A stretch of DNA of 64,000 nucleotides from NCBI RefSeq assembly GCF_002355275.1, contig NZ_CP023449.1:4380001-4444000 (forward strand), in the 5' to 3' direction. Each line of letters opens with the position of its first letter. The stretch's first letter is position 1. The notes under the pieces were generated by a model. The model did no database searches. It was not told the origin of the DNA and was given only the letters and a program-made list of their open reading frames with translations. A program made the translations under genes and the position numbers. This DNA is from Rhizorhabdus dicambivorans (lineage in GTDB: Bacteria; Pseudomonadota; Alphaproteobacteria; Sphingomonadales; Sphingomonadaceae). Of the stretch, positions 11,166-19,533 are shown piece after piece.

Positions 11166-11475
11166 TGGCGCGCCTTCTCGCGGGCGGCCAGCGCCGCATC
11201 GACCTCTTCCAGCGTGTAGGTCCTGGCGTCAGGCGTCGTGATCCGCACATTGGTACGCCCGATCTGCGCAAATCGGCGGCCATGTAAAACGGCATCGCGT
11301 GATGTGCACGCCATCACCAAGGTCGAACCACATCCATCGAAGGTGACATTATAGTAACAAAGCCCCATAACGATCCAAATCCCATCGGTGCGAGCATTGG
11401 CTGACGGTATGCCCATAAATGTTTGCGGCGCACGAGGCCATGCGCCCGACCCTTTCGTGGGCAGATAATACATCC
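11162..11475 (-). pseudogene. Truncated gene: C-terminal part of an unrecognised protein
   Basis: The frame ends with RTNVRITTPDARTYTLEEV and DAALAAREKARQ, which looks like a true protein end, and overlaps the nitroreductase start by four bases. Going upstream, the sequence loses sense and runs into a piece of IS3 transposase at about 11487-11541. The original 5' part is therefore missing. I do not recognise the family from what remains. Confidence 0.5.
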
Positions 11476-11486
11476 CTGATAATTTT

Positions 11487-11541
11487 CTGCTCCAATGCAT
11501 CGAGCACGAAGCCGGTATGCGCGGTGCGGCTGACGCACCGA
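11487..11541 (-). mobile_element. IS3-family transposase fragment
   Basis: On the minus strand the frame SRTAHTGFVLDALEQ is typical of the DDE integrase part of IS3-family OrfB (usually followed by LHxRRP and HHSDRG). Only about 18 codons remain. The same piece occurs at 29041-29135. No inverted repeats or target duplications can be assigned. Confidence 0.6.
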
Positions 11542-11546
11542 CTTGG

Positions 11547-12311
11547 CTACGCCCGCCAGGGCGAAAAATCAGGCTTCCTCTTTTCCAGAAAAGCGGAGGT
11601 GCCTTCCTCCTGTTCTCCAGTTTCAAAAAAATTCGGCGCCACGGTATCGATCACTTCCATAATGCCAGTGCGATCGACGATTTTGCCGAACGAGTATTTG
11701 ATCGTCTTCAAGGAGGTCGGGCTCATCTGAAGCAATTCATCGCACCACCGTGCCACTTCTTCATCGAGCTTCTCCTTCGGAACCACAGAGTTCACGAGTC
11801 CCCACTCCAGCATCTGCGTCGCCGTGTATCGCCGGCAGAGCATCCACAGTTCTCGTGCGCGCTTATGCCCAATAATGCCGGCGACGTGCGCAACGGGATA
11901 GCCGCCGGCGGGCGACCCCACGCGCGGGCCGTTCTGGCCAAAAATCGAATGTTCGGCGGCGATCGTGAAGTCGCAGCAATACGCTATGTGGTTGCCAGCG
12001 CCGATCGCATAGCCGTTTACACGCGCGATGACCGGCTTGGGACAATCAAGGATGAGATTGCCCAATTGCCAGTCCAGTGATTTCATGCCCCCGGCATTCT
12101 CCCACTCGATGTCCCCGCCGGCACAGAAGGCGCGCTCGCCCTCACCGGTCAGCACCAAAACCCCCACATTTCGATCTGCGGCGCTTTGCTTGAACGCTGC
12201 CTCCAGTTCGTCGATGGTCTCTCCTCGAATAGCGTTGAGCTTTTTAGGCCGATTGATTGTGATCGTCTGAACGCCGTTTGCTGACGCCACCACGATGTCC
12301 TGGAACGACAT
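11547..12311 (-). CDS. Enoyl-CoA hydratase/isomerase family, BadI/MenB-like
   Basis: 254 residues of the crotonase fold: NRPKKLNAIR, oxyanion-hole sequence RAFCAGGDIEW and VNGYAIGAGNHIAYCCDFTI. The segment GQNGPRVGSPAGGYPVAHVA with RARELWMLCRRYTA and GLVNSVVP resembles the MenB/BadI branch rather than plain hydratases. BadI opens an alicyclic 2-ketoacyl-CoA ring by hydrolysis; MenB runs the reverse Dieckmann-type reaction. With the CoA ligase upstream on the same strand, a role in ring opening of a CoA-activated alicyclic acid is plausible but unproven. AAGGACGGAAG precedes ATG 12311. Confidence 0.82.
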   Translation of the reverse strand: MSFQDIVVASANGVQTITINRPKKLNAIRGETIDELEAAFKQSAADRNVGVLVLTGEGERAFCAGGDIEWENAGGMKSLDWQLGNLILDCPKPVIARVNGYAIGAGNHIAYCCDFTIAAEHSIFGQNGPRVGSPAGGYPVAHVAGIIGHKRARELWMLCRRYTATQMLEWGLVNSVVPKEKLDEEVARWCDELLQMSPTSLKTIKYSFGKIVDRTGIMEVIDTVAPNFFETGEQEEGTSAFLEKRKPDFSPWRA

Positions 12312-12638
12312 GCTTCCGTCCTTTCATTTGCCAACCAGTGCGATCTGCTCTCTCGCCAGATTCTTGTGAGGCCGGACTAAATGTGGGCGACAGGCGAAGC
12401 GGCAGATTTTAAGCAACCTAGAGCAGTTTTTTAGTTAGACGTATTCTGCTCCCGCTCTAGCCTCCTGAGACGATCCTCGGTGTCTTTCAACATTCGCTCG
12501 AGCGCAGCTACCGTCGCCCGGCAGGTCGTTGTCGCCACGCATAACGAAGGTGTCGAACATGTTTCTGCTGCGAAGCCGAACTGCGGGCAGGTAAGCCGAT
12601 ATCTCCAAGCGCCGAGACGGTTGCGCAGCCCGTGCTGA
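12312..12638 (-). other. Intergenic region with a coiled-coil C-terminal relic
   Basis: Between the crotonase and CoA ligase genes. On the minus strand a short frame ending near 12437 reads ALERMLKDTEDRLRRLEREQ and then stops, like the C-terminal helix of a MerR-type regulator or similar protein; nothing recognisable precedes it. GAGCAG (12421-12426) and CTGCTC (12446-12451) form an inverted repeat around its end. Probably debris from an earlier gene arrangement. Confidence 0.35.
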
Positions 12639-14177
12639 TCAGCCCGCGACTGCTCGTTCGCGCCCCTTCCAATAGGGCGCGCGCAACGACCGGCGCAGTA
12701 CCTTGCCCACCGGGCTGCGCGGCAGCGGATCCGTGGTGACGATCACCTGCGACGGCTTCTTGTACGAGCCGAGCCGCTCCTTGCAGAGCTCGATGATCTC
12801 TTCCTCGTCCACCCGCTCGCCCTCGGCGACCACGCACACCGCGATGGGCGTCTCCCCCCAGCGCTCGTCGGGAACGCCGACGACGGCCACCTCGATGATC
12901 GCCGGATGAGAAGCGATCACGTTCTCGAGCTCGGCCGGCCAGATGTTGAACCCTCCCGAGATGATCATGTCGGCGAGGCGGTCGATGACGTAGAGGTAGC
13001 CGTGCTCGTCGAGCTTGCCGATGTCGCCGGTCAGGACCCAGCCCTCGTGGATCTTCGCCGCCGTCGCCTCGGGGTCGTTCCAGAACTCGCTCATCTGGCC
13101 GTCGGTCTTCGCCGCGATCTCCCCTTCTTCGCCGATCGCGAGCGGCTCGTGAGTCTCGACGTCGAGGATCGCGAGCTCAGCGAAGGGGAAGGCACGTCCG
13201 GCTGATCGAATGGGCTGCGAGCCCGGAATTTCGCCGAAAAGCTCCCGTGGCCCGATCATGGTGACGGGGAAGACCTCACTCTGCCCGTAAACCTGGTAGA
13301 TGACGTCGCCGAAGACCGAGCGAGCGTGGTGCAACGCGGCCTCGCCCGAGGGAGAGCCCGCGATCCCGATGCATTTGAGCGCCGACCAGTCCCGTCCGGC
13401 GGCCGAAGGGTGTCGGGCGAGCATCCCCAGCATCGTCGGTACGAGGAACATGAAGGCGACCCGCTCGCGCTCCATGATGTCGAGCACCTTCGGAACGTCG
13501 AATCCCTCGAGCAGGATGTTGCGGCCGCCCACGGACCACGGTGGAATGAAGAAGTACCCCGACCCATGCGAGATCGCCGCAGCGTGCAGGGCCGTATCGC
13601 CGAGCTCGACCGGCGGGAAGCCGTAGAACCAGTCCCGCTCCGCGTCGAGGAACTGCCTGTGAGAGAAGGGCACGCCCTTCGACTTGCCCGTCGTGCCGGC
13701 GGTGTGGCGGATGAGGTAGAGATCGTCCGGCGAGATCGCGACCTGTGGGTCGACCGGCGACGCGGCCTGGAGCAAGCCGACGTACCTGGAGTCGCGCACC
13801 AGGATCTGCTCCAGGGTGGGAATCTCCTGTTCCAACCCGGCGACCTCTGGCAGGCGGTGCTCCGCAACGACCAGCATCCTCGAACCCGTGTGTCCAATCA
13901 TGTGGGCGTGGCTCTCCCGCGAGTTGCGGGCATACAACGGCACCCGGACGAAGTTGCCGACCGCGGTCGCCACGAAGAAGTCCACGGACTCCAGGCAGTT
14001 GTCCTCGAGGACCGCGATCCGGTCACCCGGGCGCATCCCGGCCTCGATCATGACGTTCGCCAGCCGGACTCCGCGTTCCCAGGCCTCCGAGTAGCTCAGG
14101 CGGCGGTCTCCGGCGAGGACAGCCTCACGGTCGCCCCACTGTTCCACCGTTCGCCGCATCATCGTGCGAACGTCCAT
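12639..14177 (-). CDS. AMP-forming acyl-CoA synthetase (class I adenylate-forming)
   Basis: 512 residues from ATG 14177, preceded by GAGGAGAGG; an upstream TTG start overlaps that ribosome-binding site and is rejected. Motifs: ATP-binding loop HTAGTTGKSKGVPFSHR, YQVYGQSE, LTGDIGKLDEHGYLYVIDR, and the C-terminal RSPVGKVLRR with the acyl-AMP-forming Lys. It would activate an organic acid to its CoA thioester using ATP. The codon choice (many GAG, CTC, GTC, AAG) looks more actinobacterial than in the flanking genes, hinting at transfer. The HpcH-type lyase gene lies just upstream on the same strand. Confidence 0.93.
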   Translation of the reverse strand: MDVRTMMRRTVEQWGDREAVLAGDRRLSYSEAWERGVRLANVMIEAGMRPGDRIAVLEDNCLESVDFFVATAVGNFVRVPLYARNSRESHAHMIGHTGSRMLVVAEHRLPEVAGLEQEIPTLEQILVRDSRYVGLLQAASPVDPQVAISPDDLYLIRHTAGTTGKSKGVPFSHRQFLDAERDWFYGFPPVELGDTALHAAAISHGSGYFFIPPWSVGGRNILLEGFDVPKVLDIMERERVAFMFLVPTMLGMLARHPSAAGRDWSALKCIGIAGSPSGEAALHHARSVFGDVIYQVYGQSEVFPVTMIGPRELFGEIPGSQPIRSAGRAFPFAELAILDVETHEPLAIGEEGEIAAKTDGQMSEFWNDPEATAAKIHEGWVLTGDIGKLDEHGYLYVIDRLADMIISGGFNIWPAELENVIASHPAIIEVAVVGVPDERWGETPIAVCVVAEGERVDEEEIIELCKERLGSYKKPSQVIVTTDPLPRSPVGKVLRRSLRAPYWKGRERAVAG

Positions 14178-14260
14178 CAGGTACCTCTCCTCACTCAATG
14201 CATCTGGCGCTCACGCGCTCCTCTCGACGAGCGCGCCGGCCGCCTCCTAACACCCGACGA

Positions 14261-15244
14261 TCAAGCCCTCTCCGCGGCCTTCCGGAAGTTCTCGGAAGCC
14301 TTGCCGATGTGATCCGCCACGAGGACCGGACGGTCGGCGCTTGGAACGACGCCATACGCCGCACCGAGCGCGAGCCGGATGTCGGCCCATGACCTGCGGT
14401 TCGCGGGGACGACCTGGCCGCCCACGACCAGATCCGGCGCAACATCGGGGTTCGCTTCGTCCATTATCCGGGCGATCTCGGCCCAATAGTTGATCTCTTC
14501 CTGCGCGGGCGTGAACACCCGGTTGACGATTTCAATATGGCCCGGAAGCGGCATGACCATCATTCCGTAATATCCGATGTTGCGAGTCTTCACCGCGAAG
14601 TTCTCGAGTCCTTCGTCATCATTCGTCGGATTCCACAACCCCGACATCGGGTAGCGGACGCCCGCCGCCCTCGCGTCGATGAGCACCTTCTGGCGAATGT
14701 AGAGCGACTCTTCCATGTCGCGGGTCCACTGGTAGCCGATGGACCGCACCGGATCGCCATGCTGGTTGACGCACGCCCCCATGTGGACGATCCGCGGCGA
14801 CGCCAACGCGACGTCGTAGGCCGATCGGAGCGAATGTGCGGTTTCGAGGAGCGGCAGGATCTTCACACTGCCTTCCTCCATCCCCTTCTTCCGCTCGAAC
14901 AAGGTCAGAAGGCGATCCAGGATCAAGACCTCTTCCACCTTCTCGATCTTCGGGAGGGCAACGGCATACAATTCGGGGCAGACCATCGCGTCCAGATCGT
15001 CGAGGAGTTCGGGCGCGCCCATCCTGTTCACCCGCACGAAGATCGTCTTTTCGCTCCCTCGCTCGTCCAGGATCTTGCGGATGTTCACCCGTGCGTTTGC
15101 CACCTTGTGGCGAGGAACATGGTCCTCAAGATCGAAGAACACGGCATCTGCGCCGAGGTCGAACGCGGCGCGAAGGTGATCGATATCGTCACCCTCGTCA
15201 ACATAGATCGCTAACGTCCGGAGCGGCCGCTGCTCGCGTCCCAT
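14261..15244 (-). CDS. HpcH/HpaI aldolase / CoA-ester lyase family protein
   Basis: 327 residues of the TIM-barrel CitE/malyl-CoA-lyase superfamily: ADAVFFDLEDHVPRHK (metal-binding region), IFVRVNRMGAPE with the substrate-binding Arg, ILPLLETAHSL with the metal-ligand Glu. Members split beta-hydroxyacyl-CoA or 4-hydroxy-2-oxoacids. This one is longer than CitE and has an unusual C-terminal GGQVVPANRRSWADIR. ATG 15244 has GGAAGGGGAA upstream. It lies between the amidohydrolase-2 and CoA ligase genes on the same strand with gaps of 77 and 83 bases, consistent with one operon. Confidence 0.82.
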   Translation of the reverse strand: MGREQRPLRTLAIYVDEGDDIDHLRAAFDLGADAVFFDLEDHVPRHKVANARVNIRKILDERGSEKTIFVRVNRMGAPELLDDLDAMVCPELYAVALPKIEKVEEVLILDRLLTLFERKKGMEEGSVKILPLLETAHSLRSAYDVALASPRIVHMGACVNQHGDPVRSIGYQWTRDMEESLYIRQKVLIDARAAGVRYPMSGLWNPTNDDEGLENFAVKTRNIGYYGMMVMPLPGHIEIVNRVFTPAQEEINYWAEIARIMDEANPDVAPDLVVGGQVVPANRRSWADIRLALGAAYGVVPSADRPVLVADHIGKASENFRKAAERA

Positions 15245-15321
15245 GGTATTCCCCTTCCCTACTATTTTATCGGACTGCCGGCGAGTGGTCGGTCCACTCG
15301 CCGGTCACAAGATCCGACAGC

Positions 15322-16437
15322 TCAGAACCCGTACAGGTCCGCCGCGTTCTGATAGAGCATCTTGTCCCGAGCCACCGGATCGACCCCGGCAAGCAGCTTT
15401 TGGACAAAAGCCTGCGTGTTCGGGAAGGTGCTGACGCTGTGCGGGAAATCGGTCTGGAACATCAGCGTTTCCGTGCCGATCATATCGTGGAAGCGGGCAA
15501 CAACGTGATCACGCATGAACGCCGCCTTCACGTTGCGCTGCCAATAGTAGCTCGGCGGATGATCACTGCGGGTATCGAAGCCCTGATATTCGATTCCGCG
15601 GTGCCGGTGGAACTCGAAGTCGGCGCTTTCCAGCATCAACGGCGCCCAGCTTACCTCATTCTCCGCCGAGACGAAGAGCAGATCCGGGAACGCATCGAAC
15701 GTGCCGCCCATCAGCATCCCCAGAAGCGGACGCTGGATGCGGTCGACACGCAGCAAGGACCAAATCGGGTCACGCCCCTTCGCGTTGTTGAACGAGTTCC
15801 GCTTGTCACGCGACGTTGCGGAGTGGAAGTGCGCGGGCATATTGCACTCAACGGCGGCCTGCCACATCGGGTAGTAATGCTTGGAGGAATAGGGCTGATA
15901 GGCTTCACCCTGCACCGTCGCCAGCATGAAGCCCGAGAGGCCGAGCTTGTGAACGCGCCGGATTTCCTGAGCAGCCAGCTCGACATCGTCGTGAGCGACG
16001 AGAGCAATGCCCTTGTACCGATTGGGATGCGCCTTGCAGAACTCGGCGATCCAGTCGTTGTAAGCGCGGAACAGCGCCCACTTGAAGTCGAGGTCGTCGA
16101 GGGTGAAGAAGATAAGGCCCAGAGTAGGAAACAGGACCTCGCCATAGACCCCGTCGGCGTCGATCGCCTTGAGACGCGCGTCCGGGTCATATCCGATGGA
16201 CGGCACGTCTGTTTCCCAGCGACCCTCACGTTTCACGTCCTTGTTGCTGCGGTAGGCGCCGGCCATGAAGCCGATGGGCGGCATGGCGACGTCCTCGCAG
16301 ACCAGCCGGTCGGTGTCCGCTTCGGACACCAGCCTCGGCGCCCGGTCGCGATACTTCTGAGCCACCCGCGTCTGCCAGAGATCACAATGCTCCACCACGT
16401 GCGAATCGCTCGAAATAATCCGCCAGTCACCAGTCAT
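15322..16437 (-). CDS. Amidohydrolase-2 family metal-dependent hydrolase/decarboxylase
   Basis: 371 residues of the TIM-barrel family that includes gamma-resorcylate and ACMS decarboxylases. The first metal motif is RIISSDSHVVE in place of the usual DxHxH; further elements are PAHFHSATSRDKR, FVSAENEVSW and FQTDFPHSVSTFPN with the catalytic Asp. LVCEDVAMPPIG and GFMAGAYR mark a subfamily shared with 61739-62866. The reaction could be non-oxidative decarboxylation or hydrolysis. GGAGGACTTCA precedes ATG 16437. The leader just upstream, including the first codons of the gene, is duplicated at 25918-26062. Confidence 0.88.
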   Translation of the reverse strand: MTGDWRIISSDSHVVEHCDLWQTRVAQKYRDRAPRLVSEADTDRLVCEDVAMPPIGFMAGAYRSNKDVKREGRWETDVPSIGYDPDARLKAIDADGVYGEVLFPTLGLIFFTLDDLDFKWALFRAYNDWIAEFCKAHPNRYKGIALVAHDDVELAAQEIRRVHKLGLSGFMLATVQGEAYQPYSSKHYYPMWQAAVECNMPAHFHSATSRDKRNSFNNAKGRDPIWSLLRVDRIQRPLLGMLMGGTFDAFPDLLFVSAENEVSWAPLMLESADFEFHRHRGIEYQGFDTRSDHPPSYYWQRNVKAAFMRDHVVARFHDMIGTETLMFQTDFPHSVSTFPNTQAFVQKLLAGVDPVARDKMLYQNAADLYGF

Positions 16438-16565
16438 TGAAGTCCTCCAACCACAAACCGCCTATCGTGCGGCGCTGAGCAAATCGACTAACTCACGCGA
16501 TCCGACTTTGATAGGCGCTAGCCCGGCTGAACTTGAATTATCACGCATCTGATTTAGCCCGACTT
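16419..16565 (-). repeat. Leader repeat, copy A (in front of an intact amidohydrolase-2 gene)
   Basis: About 145 bases covering the first codons and upstream region of the amidohydrolase-2 gene match 25918-26062 at roughly 85 percent by eye. Conserved blocks include CCACAAACCGC, GATAGGCG, AGCCCGGCTGAACT and GAATTATCACG. It probably carries the promoter and operator of the gene. In the other copy the downstream gene has been replaced. Confidence 0.75.
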
Positions 16566-16620
16566 TGCGGGCGCCGAGTCTCAGGCTGCGAAATCATTTA
16601 GGGTTTTGGCCGCTTGGACA

Positions 16621-16781
16621 CTGGTTCGTCAACGAGGATTTCCGATCCTGAACAACATGCGCCAGGGCGATATGCGTCTGCTCGCTGCGGACCGGGCGAT
16701 GCGCCGTTCGCCCACGCCGTTCGGGAGTATCTGCAAATGACGCTCCACGTGATCGAGATCGCCAACAATAAAGCCAAGTAG
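16621..16781 (+). pseudogene. Relic: C-terminal end of a Rieske oxygenase
   Basis: Read on the plus strand with frame changes, the sequence gives WFVNED, then ILNNMRQGDMRLLAADRAM and a final VIEIANNKAK before TAG 16779-16781. This matches the C-terminus of the intact oxygenase at 29154-30182 (RFVNEDLPILNGLRIGDM, GADRAMARFMRAV). Frameshifts and loss of the Rieske and iron domains show it is dead. It lies 306 bases upstream of the TonB receptor in the same direction. Confidence 0.75.
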
Positions 16782-17086
16782 AAGCTCACGAGCGTACAGG
16801 ACCGGCGCTTGAGCCATTCGACGCCGTGACAGCGGCGGTCCAAATCTGGAAGGAGATGGCCGAAGGTCGCTGATGGAGGAAACGAGTCGAGCGCGGCCGG
16901 AAGGCTGCATCCGCCTGAATCTTCGCTCCCTATAGCTCCGCATCACATATCTAATTTCCGCCAACCCGCCTTGCGGAAGAGGCCGGGCGCAATGGAAAAT
17001 GGCGCGTCGAATATGCGTTTCGTATCCCAGCCTCGAGGGCGTGTTCTGACTCTCGAGCACCACAAGAAAAAAATCGGGAGGGGAGA

Positions 17087-19423
17087 ATGGATCTTATAGC
17101 CAAGATGGCTTCGCCGCGCCGCAAGAGGTTCCTCGCTGGGAGCGCAGCCGTGAGCGCGCTGATGGCAACCGCAGGGGCCGCTTTCGCCCAGGGCGCGGAA
17201 GTCAGCGAAATCGTCGTCACCGCGCAAAAACGTGAGCAATCCATCATGGATGTCGGCGTCGCCGTCACTGCGCTTTCAGGCGAACAACTCAGGGACCAAG
17301 GGCTGCAGAATTTCGCGGCGGTCGCCGATCAAGTCCCCAATTTCACCGTCTCTCTCGCCCGTGGGGCCATCCCCGACTTCAATATCCGCGGGGTGAGCGG
17401 CGACGCTAACCTGAGCCGGCTGAATGAGAGCTCGGTCGCCGTCTATGTGGATGACGTCTATCTTGGTGACGAGACAGCGCTGGCAGGACAGACCTTCGAT
17501 GTCCAGCGCGTGGAGGTCCTGCGCGGACCCCAAGGGACTCTATTCGGCCGCAACACCACCGGCGGTCTCGTGCATTATATTTCGTCCAGGCCGACCGCCG
17601 AGCCGACCGGCTATGGCAATGCCCAGTACGGCTCCGACAATTGGGTGGTCCTGGAGGGGGCGGTTAGCGGGCCGCTGAGCGACAAGGTGCGTGGGCGTCT
17701 CGCCGGCAAGTGGAACAGGCACGACGGACATCGCGAAAATATCAATAAAACGCCCGGAGCCGACCAGAAGCTAGGGGCGGAAAACACCTGGGGTGTGCGC
17801 GGTACGCTCGAAGTCGATGTCGCCGACAATGTCTTGATGACGCTGATCGGCAGCTATTCCAAAGGCGATGGCGAAGCCGTCCCCGGCAACAGTTATGGCG
17901 CGCTCCGACCCGACGGCAGCCGAAACCCCGCAGACTGGCCGAACGCCTTCTGTTCGCTCGGGCAAACCCTCGACGCCAAGTGCGTCAGCACCTTTTCGCC
18001 GCTCGGGCCGATCACCAGCCGCAAGGCGGGACAGGGAAATACCGAACTTTCAGGTGAGGACCTGGAACTCCGCCAGGAGTTCTATTCACTGACCGCGAAA
18101 TTTGAGGTCGACCTTGATTGGGCCACACTTACGTCGGTGACAAACTATTCGCACAACGATTTCCATTACGAGATAGATGGGGACAATGGACTTCACACCG
18201 CCGAATTTGGCCCTGGCATTGTGCAATATGTCTCCCTCGACAATACGGCGAAACAGCTCAGCCAGGAAGTCAGGCTGAATGGCTCCACCGAGACGTTCGA
18301 CTGGGTCACCGGGCTCTATTTCTATACTGACGACAAGTCGTACCAGAAGCTGGATACGCTGGTTCTGCCGACGTCACGTTTGACCTTGAACGACGCGGGA
18401 GTCGAGACGAAGTCTTATGCGATGTTCGGTCAGATCAACGCCCACATCTCGGACGAAGTCAGCTTGGTGGCCGGTGTGCGGTACAACAAGGAAAGCCGTG
18501 AGCTGACGCGCGGCATATATGCGAACCTTTCGACTGGCGAAGTCCAGAACGTTCGGGCGGCGTTGCCGGAATCGAAACTCGACACGCGAGACCTGACTGG
18601 CAAGTTCGGCGTCGAATGGGCTCCTGGCGACAATCATCTGTGGTACGCCAGCTATTCGCGAGGGGCGAAGAGCGGTGGTTTCAACGCCACCTGGAATCCA
18701 GGTACGCTGCAAGCCAATGTGAATCTGACCGGCCCGGTGGGGCAGGAGACGCTGGACGCCTTTGAAATCGGCGGCAAGCATCAGTTGTTGGGTAACAAGC
18801 TCAGGGTCAGCGGGGCGGCCTTCCTTTACCTCTACCAGGGCAAGCAGCAGTCGGTCACCAGTTTCAACCCGCAGACGCTGGTCGCATCGAGCGTCTTCAT
18901 CAATTCCGGCGACGCCGAGATGCGTGGTGCGGAGCTCGAGATCGCCTACACGCCCAACAAGCGCTGGGACTTCACCCTGGGGGGTGGGTTGCTGGATACC
19001 AAGATCGTCGATTCGAACGTGGTGGTTCGTGACCATCGCGCGCCGGTGTTGGGTATTCCGCTGAAAGGCTTGGAGTTGACGCAGGCGCCCAAATGGACGG
19101 CGAACGCGGTTGTCGCCCATCACCTGCCATTGGGAGGAGCCGGAACCCTCACCTTGCAGTCAGAAGCGAACGCCAGGAGCAAGATCCACTATTCGATCAC
19201 CAACCACCCTCTCGCGATGGATGAGGTGAAACTCGTGGTGAACTTCCGGGTCATGTGGAGGTCGCAGGACGAGAGGTTCAGCGCTCAGGCCTTCGTTACG
19301 AACGCCTTCAACAGGAAGTATCTCCTGTTGAATCGAGACGCCGTCTTTGGAAATTTCGGTGCGAATAATTCGTTCGAAGGAGAACCCCGCTTATGGGGCG
19401 TGAAGTTCGGCGCGACATTCTAG
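17087..19423 (+). CDS. TonB-dependent outer-membrane receptor
   Basis: 778 residues, normal receptor length. ATG 17087 follows GGGAGGGGAG. The signal peptide has a basic start (SPRRKRF) and a hydrophobic core ending AGAAFAQ near residue 35, then a TonB box SEIVVTAQKREQ. Plug motifs are NIRGVSGDANLSRLNESSVA and RGPQGTLFGRNTTGG; the barrel ends LWGVKFGATF with the terminal Phe. It is close in pattern to the receptor at 30570-32951 (both have NESSVAVYVD), less so to that at 494. A Rieske oxygenase and an MFS gene follow on the same strand, so it probably brings in the substrate of that oxygenase. Confidence 0.93.
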   Translation: MDLIAKMASPRRKRFLAGSAAVSALMATAGAAFAQGAEVSEIVVTAQKREQSIMDVGVAVTALSGEQLRDQGLQNFAAVADQVPNFTVSLARGAIPDFNIRGVSGDANLSRLNESSVAVYVDDVYLGDETALAGQTFDVQRVEVLRGPQGTLFGRNTTGGLVHYISSRPTAEPTGYGNAQYGSDNWVVLEGAVSGPLSDKVRGRLAGKWNRHDGHRENINKTPGADQKLGAENTWGVRGTLEVDVADNVLMTLIGSYSKGDGEAVPGNSYGALRPDGSRNPADWPNAFCSLGQTLDAKCVSTFSPLGPITSRKAGQGNTELSGEDLELRQEFYSLTAKFEVDLDWATLTSVTNYSHNDFHYEIDGDNGLHTAEFGPGIVQYVSLDNTAKQLSQEVRLNGSTETFDWVTGLYFYTDDKSYQKLDTLVLPTSRLTLNDAGVETKSYAMFGQINAHISDEVSLVAGVRYNKESRELTRGIYANLSTGEVQNVRAALPESKLDTRDLTGKFGVEWAPGDNHLWYASYSRGAKSGGFNATWNPGTLQANVNLTGPVGQETLDAFEIGGKHQLLGNKLRVSGAAFLYLYQGKQQSVTSFNPQTLVASSVFINSGDAEMRGAELEIAYTPNKRWDFTLGGGLLDTKIVDSNVVVRDHRAPVLGIPLKGLELTQAPKWTANAVVAHHLPLGGAGTLTLQSEANARSKIHYSITNHPLAMDEVKLVVNFRVMWRSQDERFSAQAFVTNAFNRKYLLLNRDAVFGNFGANNSFEGEPRLWGVKFGATF

Positions 19424-19430
19424 GAAATTA

Positions 19431-19462
19431 CGGTGCGTCGTTCCGAAGGGAATGGCGCACCG
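19431..19462 (+). terminator. Hairpin after the second TonB receptor gene
   Basis: CGGTGCG (19431-19437) pairs with CGCACCG (19456-19462), with an inner GTTCC/GGAAT stem, eight bases after the receptor stop. A T-rich GGTTTTAATC follows only after about ten bases, so it may be a weak or attenuating terminator within the receptor-oxygenase-MFS unit. Confidence 0.45.
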
Positions 19463-19533
19463 GCAATCTGGCGTGGTTTTAATCACCCCCTCATCAAACG
19501 CAGTCATCGGCAGGTTCGACCAGGAAGCAGGAG

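Noticed and set aside
12421-12451. GAGCAG/CTGCTC inverted repeat as an insertion-sequence terminal repeat
   Set aside because: No transposase or partner repeat was found; it overlaps the end of a short coding relic instead.
14836-16440. 534-codon plus-strand frame across the HpcH and amidohydrolase-2 genes
   Set aside because: Runs antisense over two recognised genes and their spacer; composition typical of shadows.
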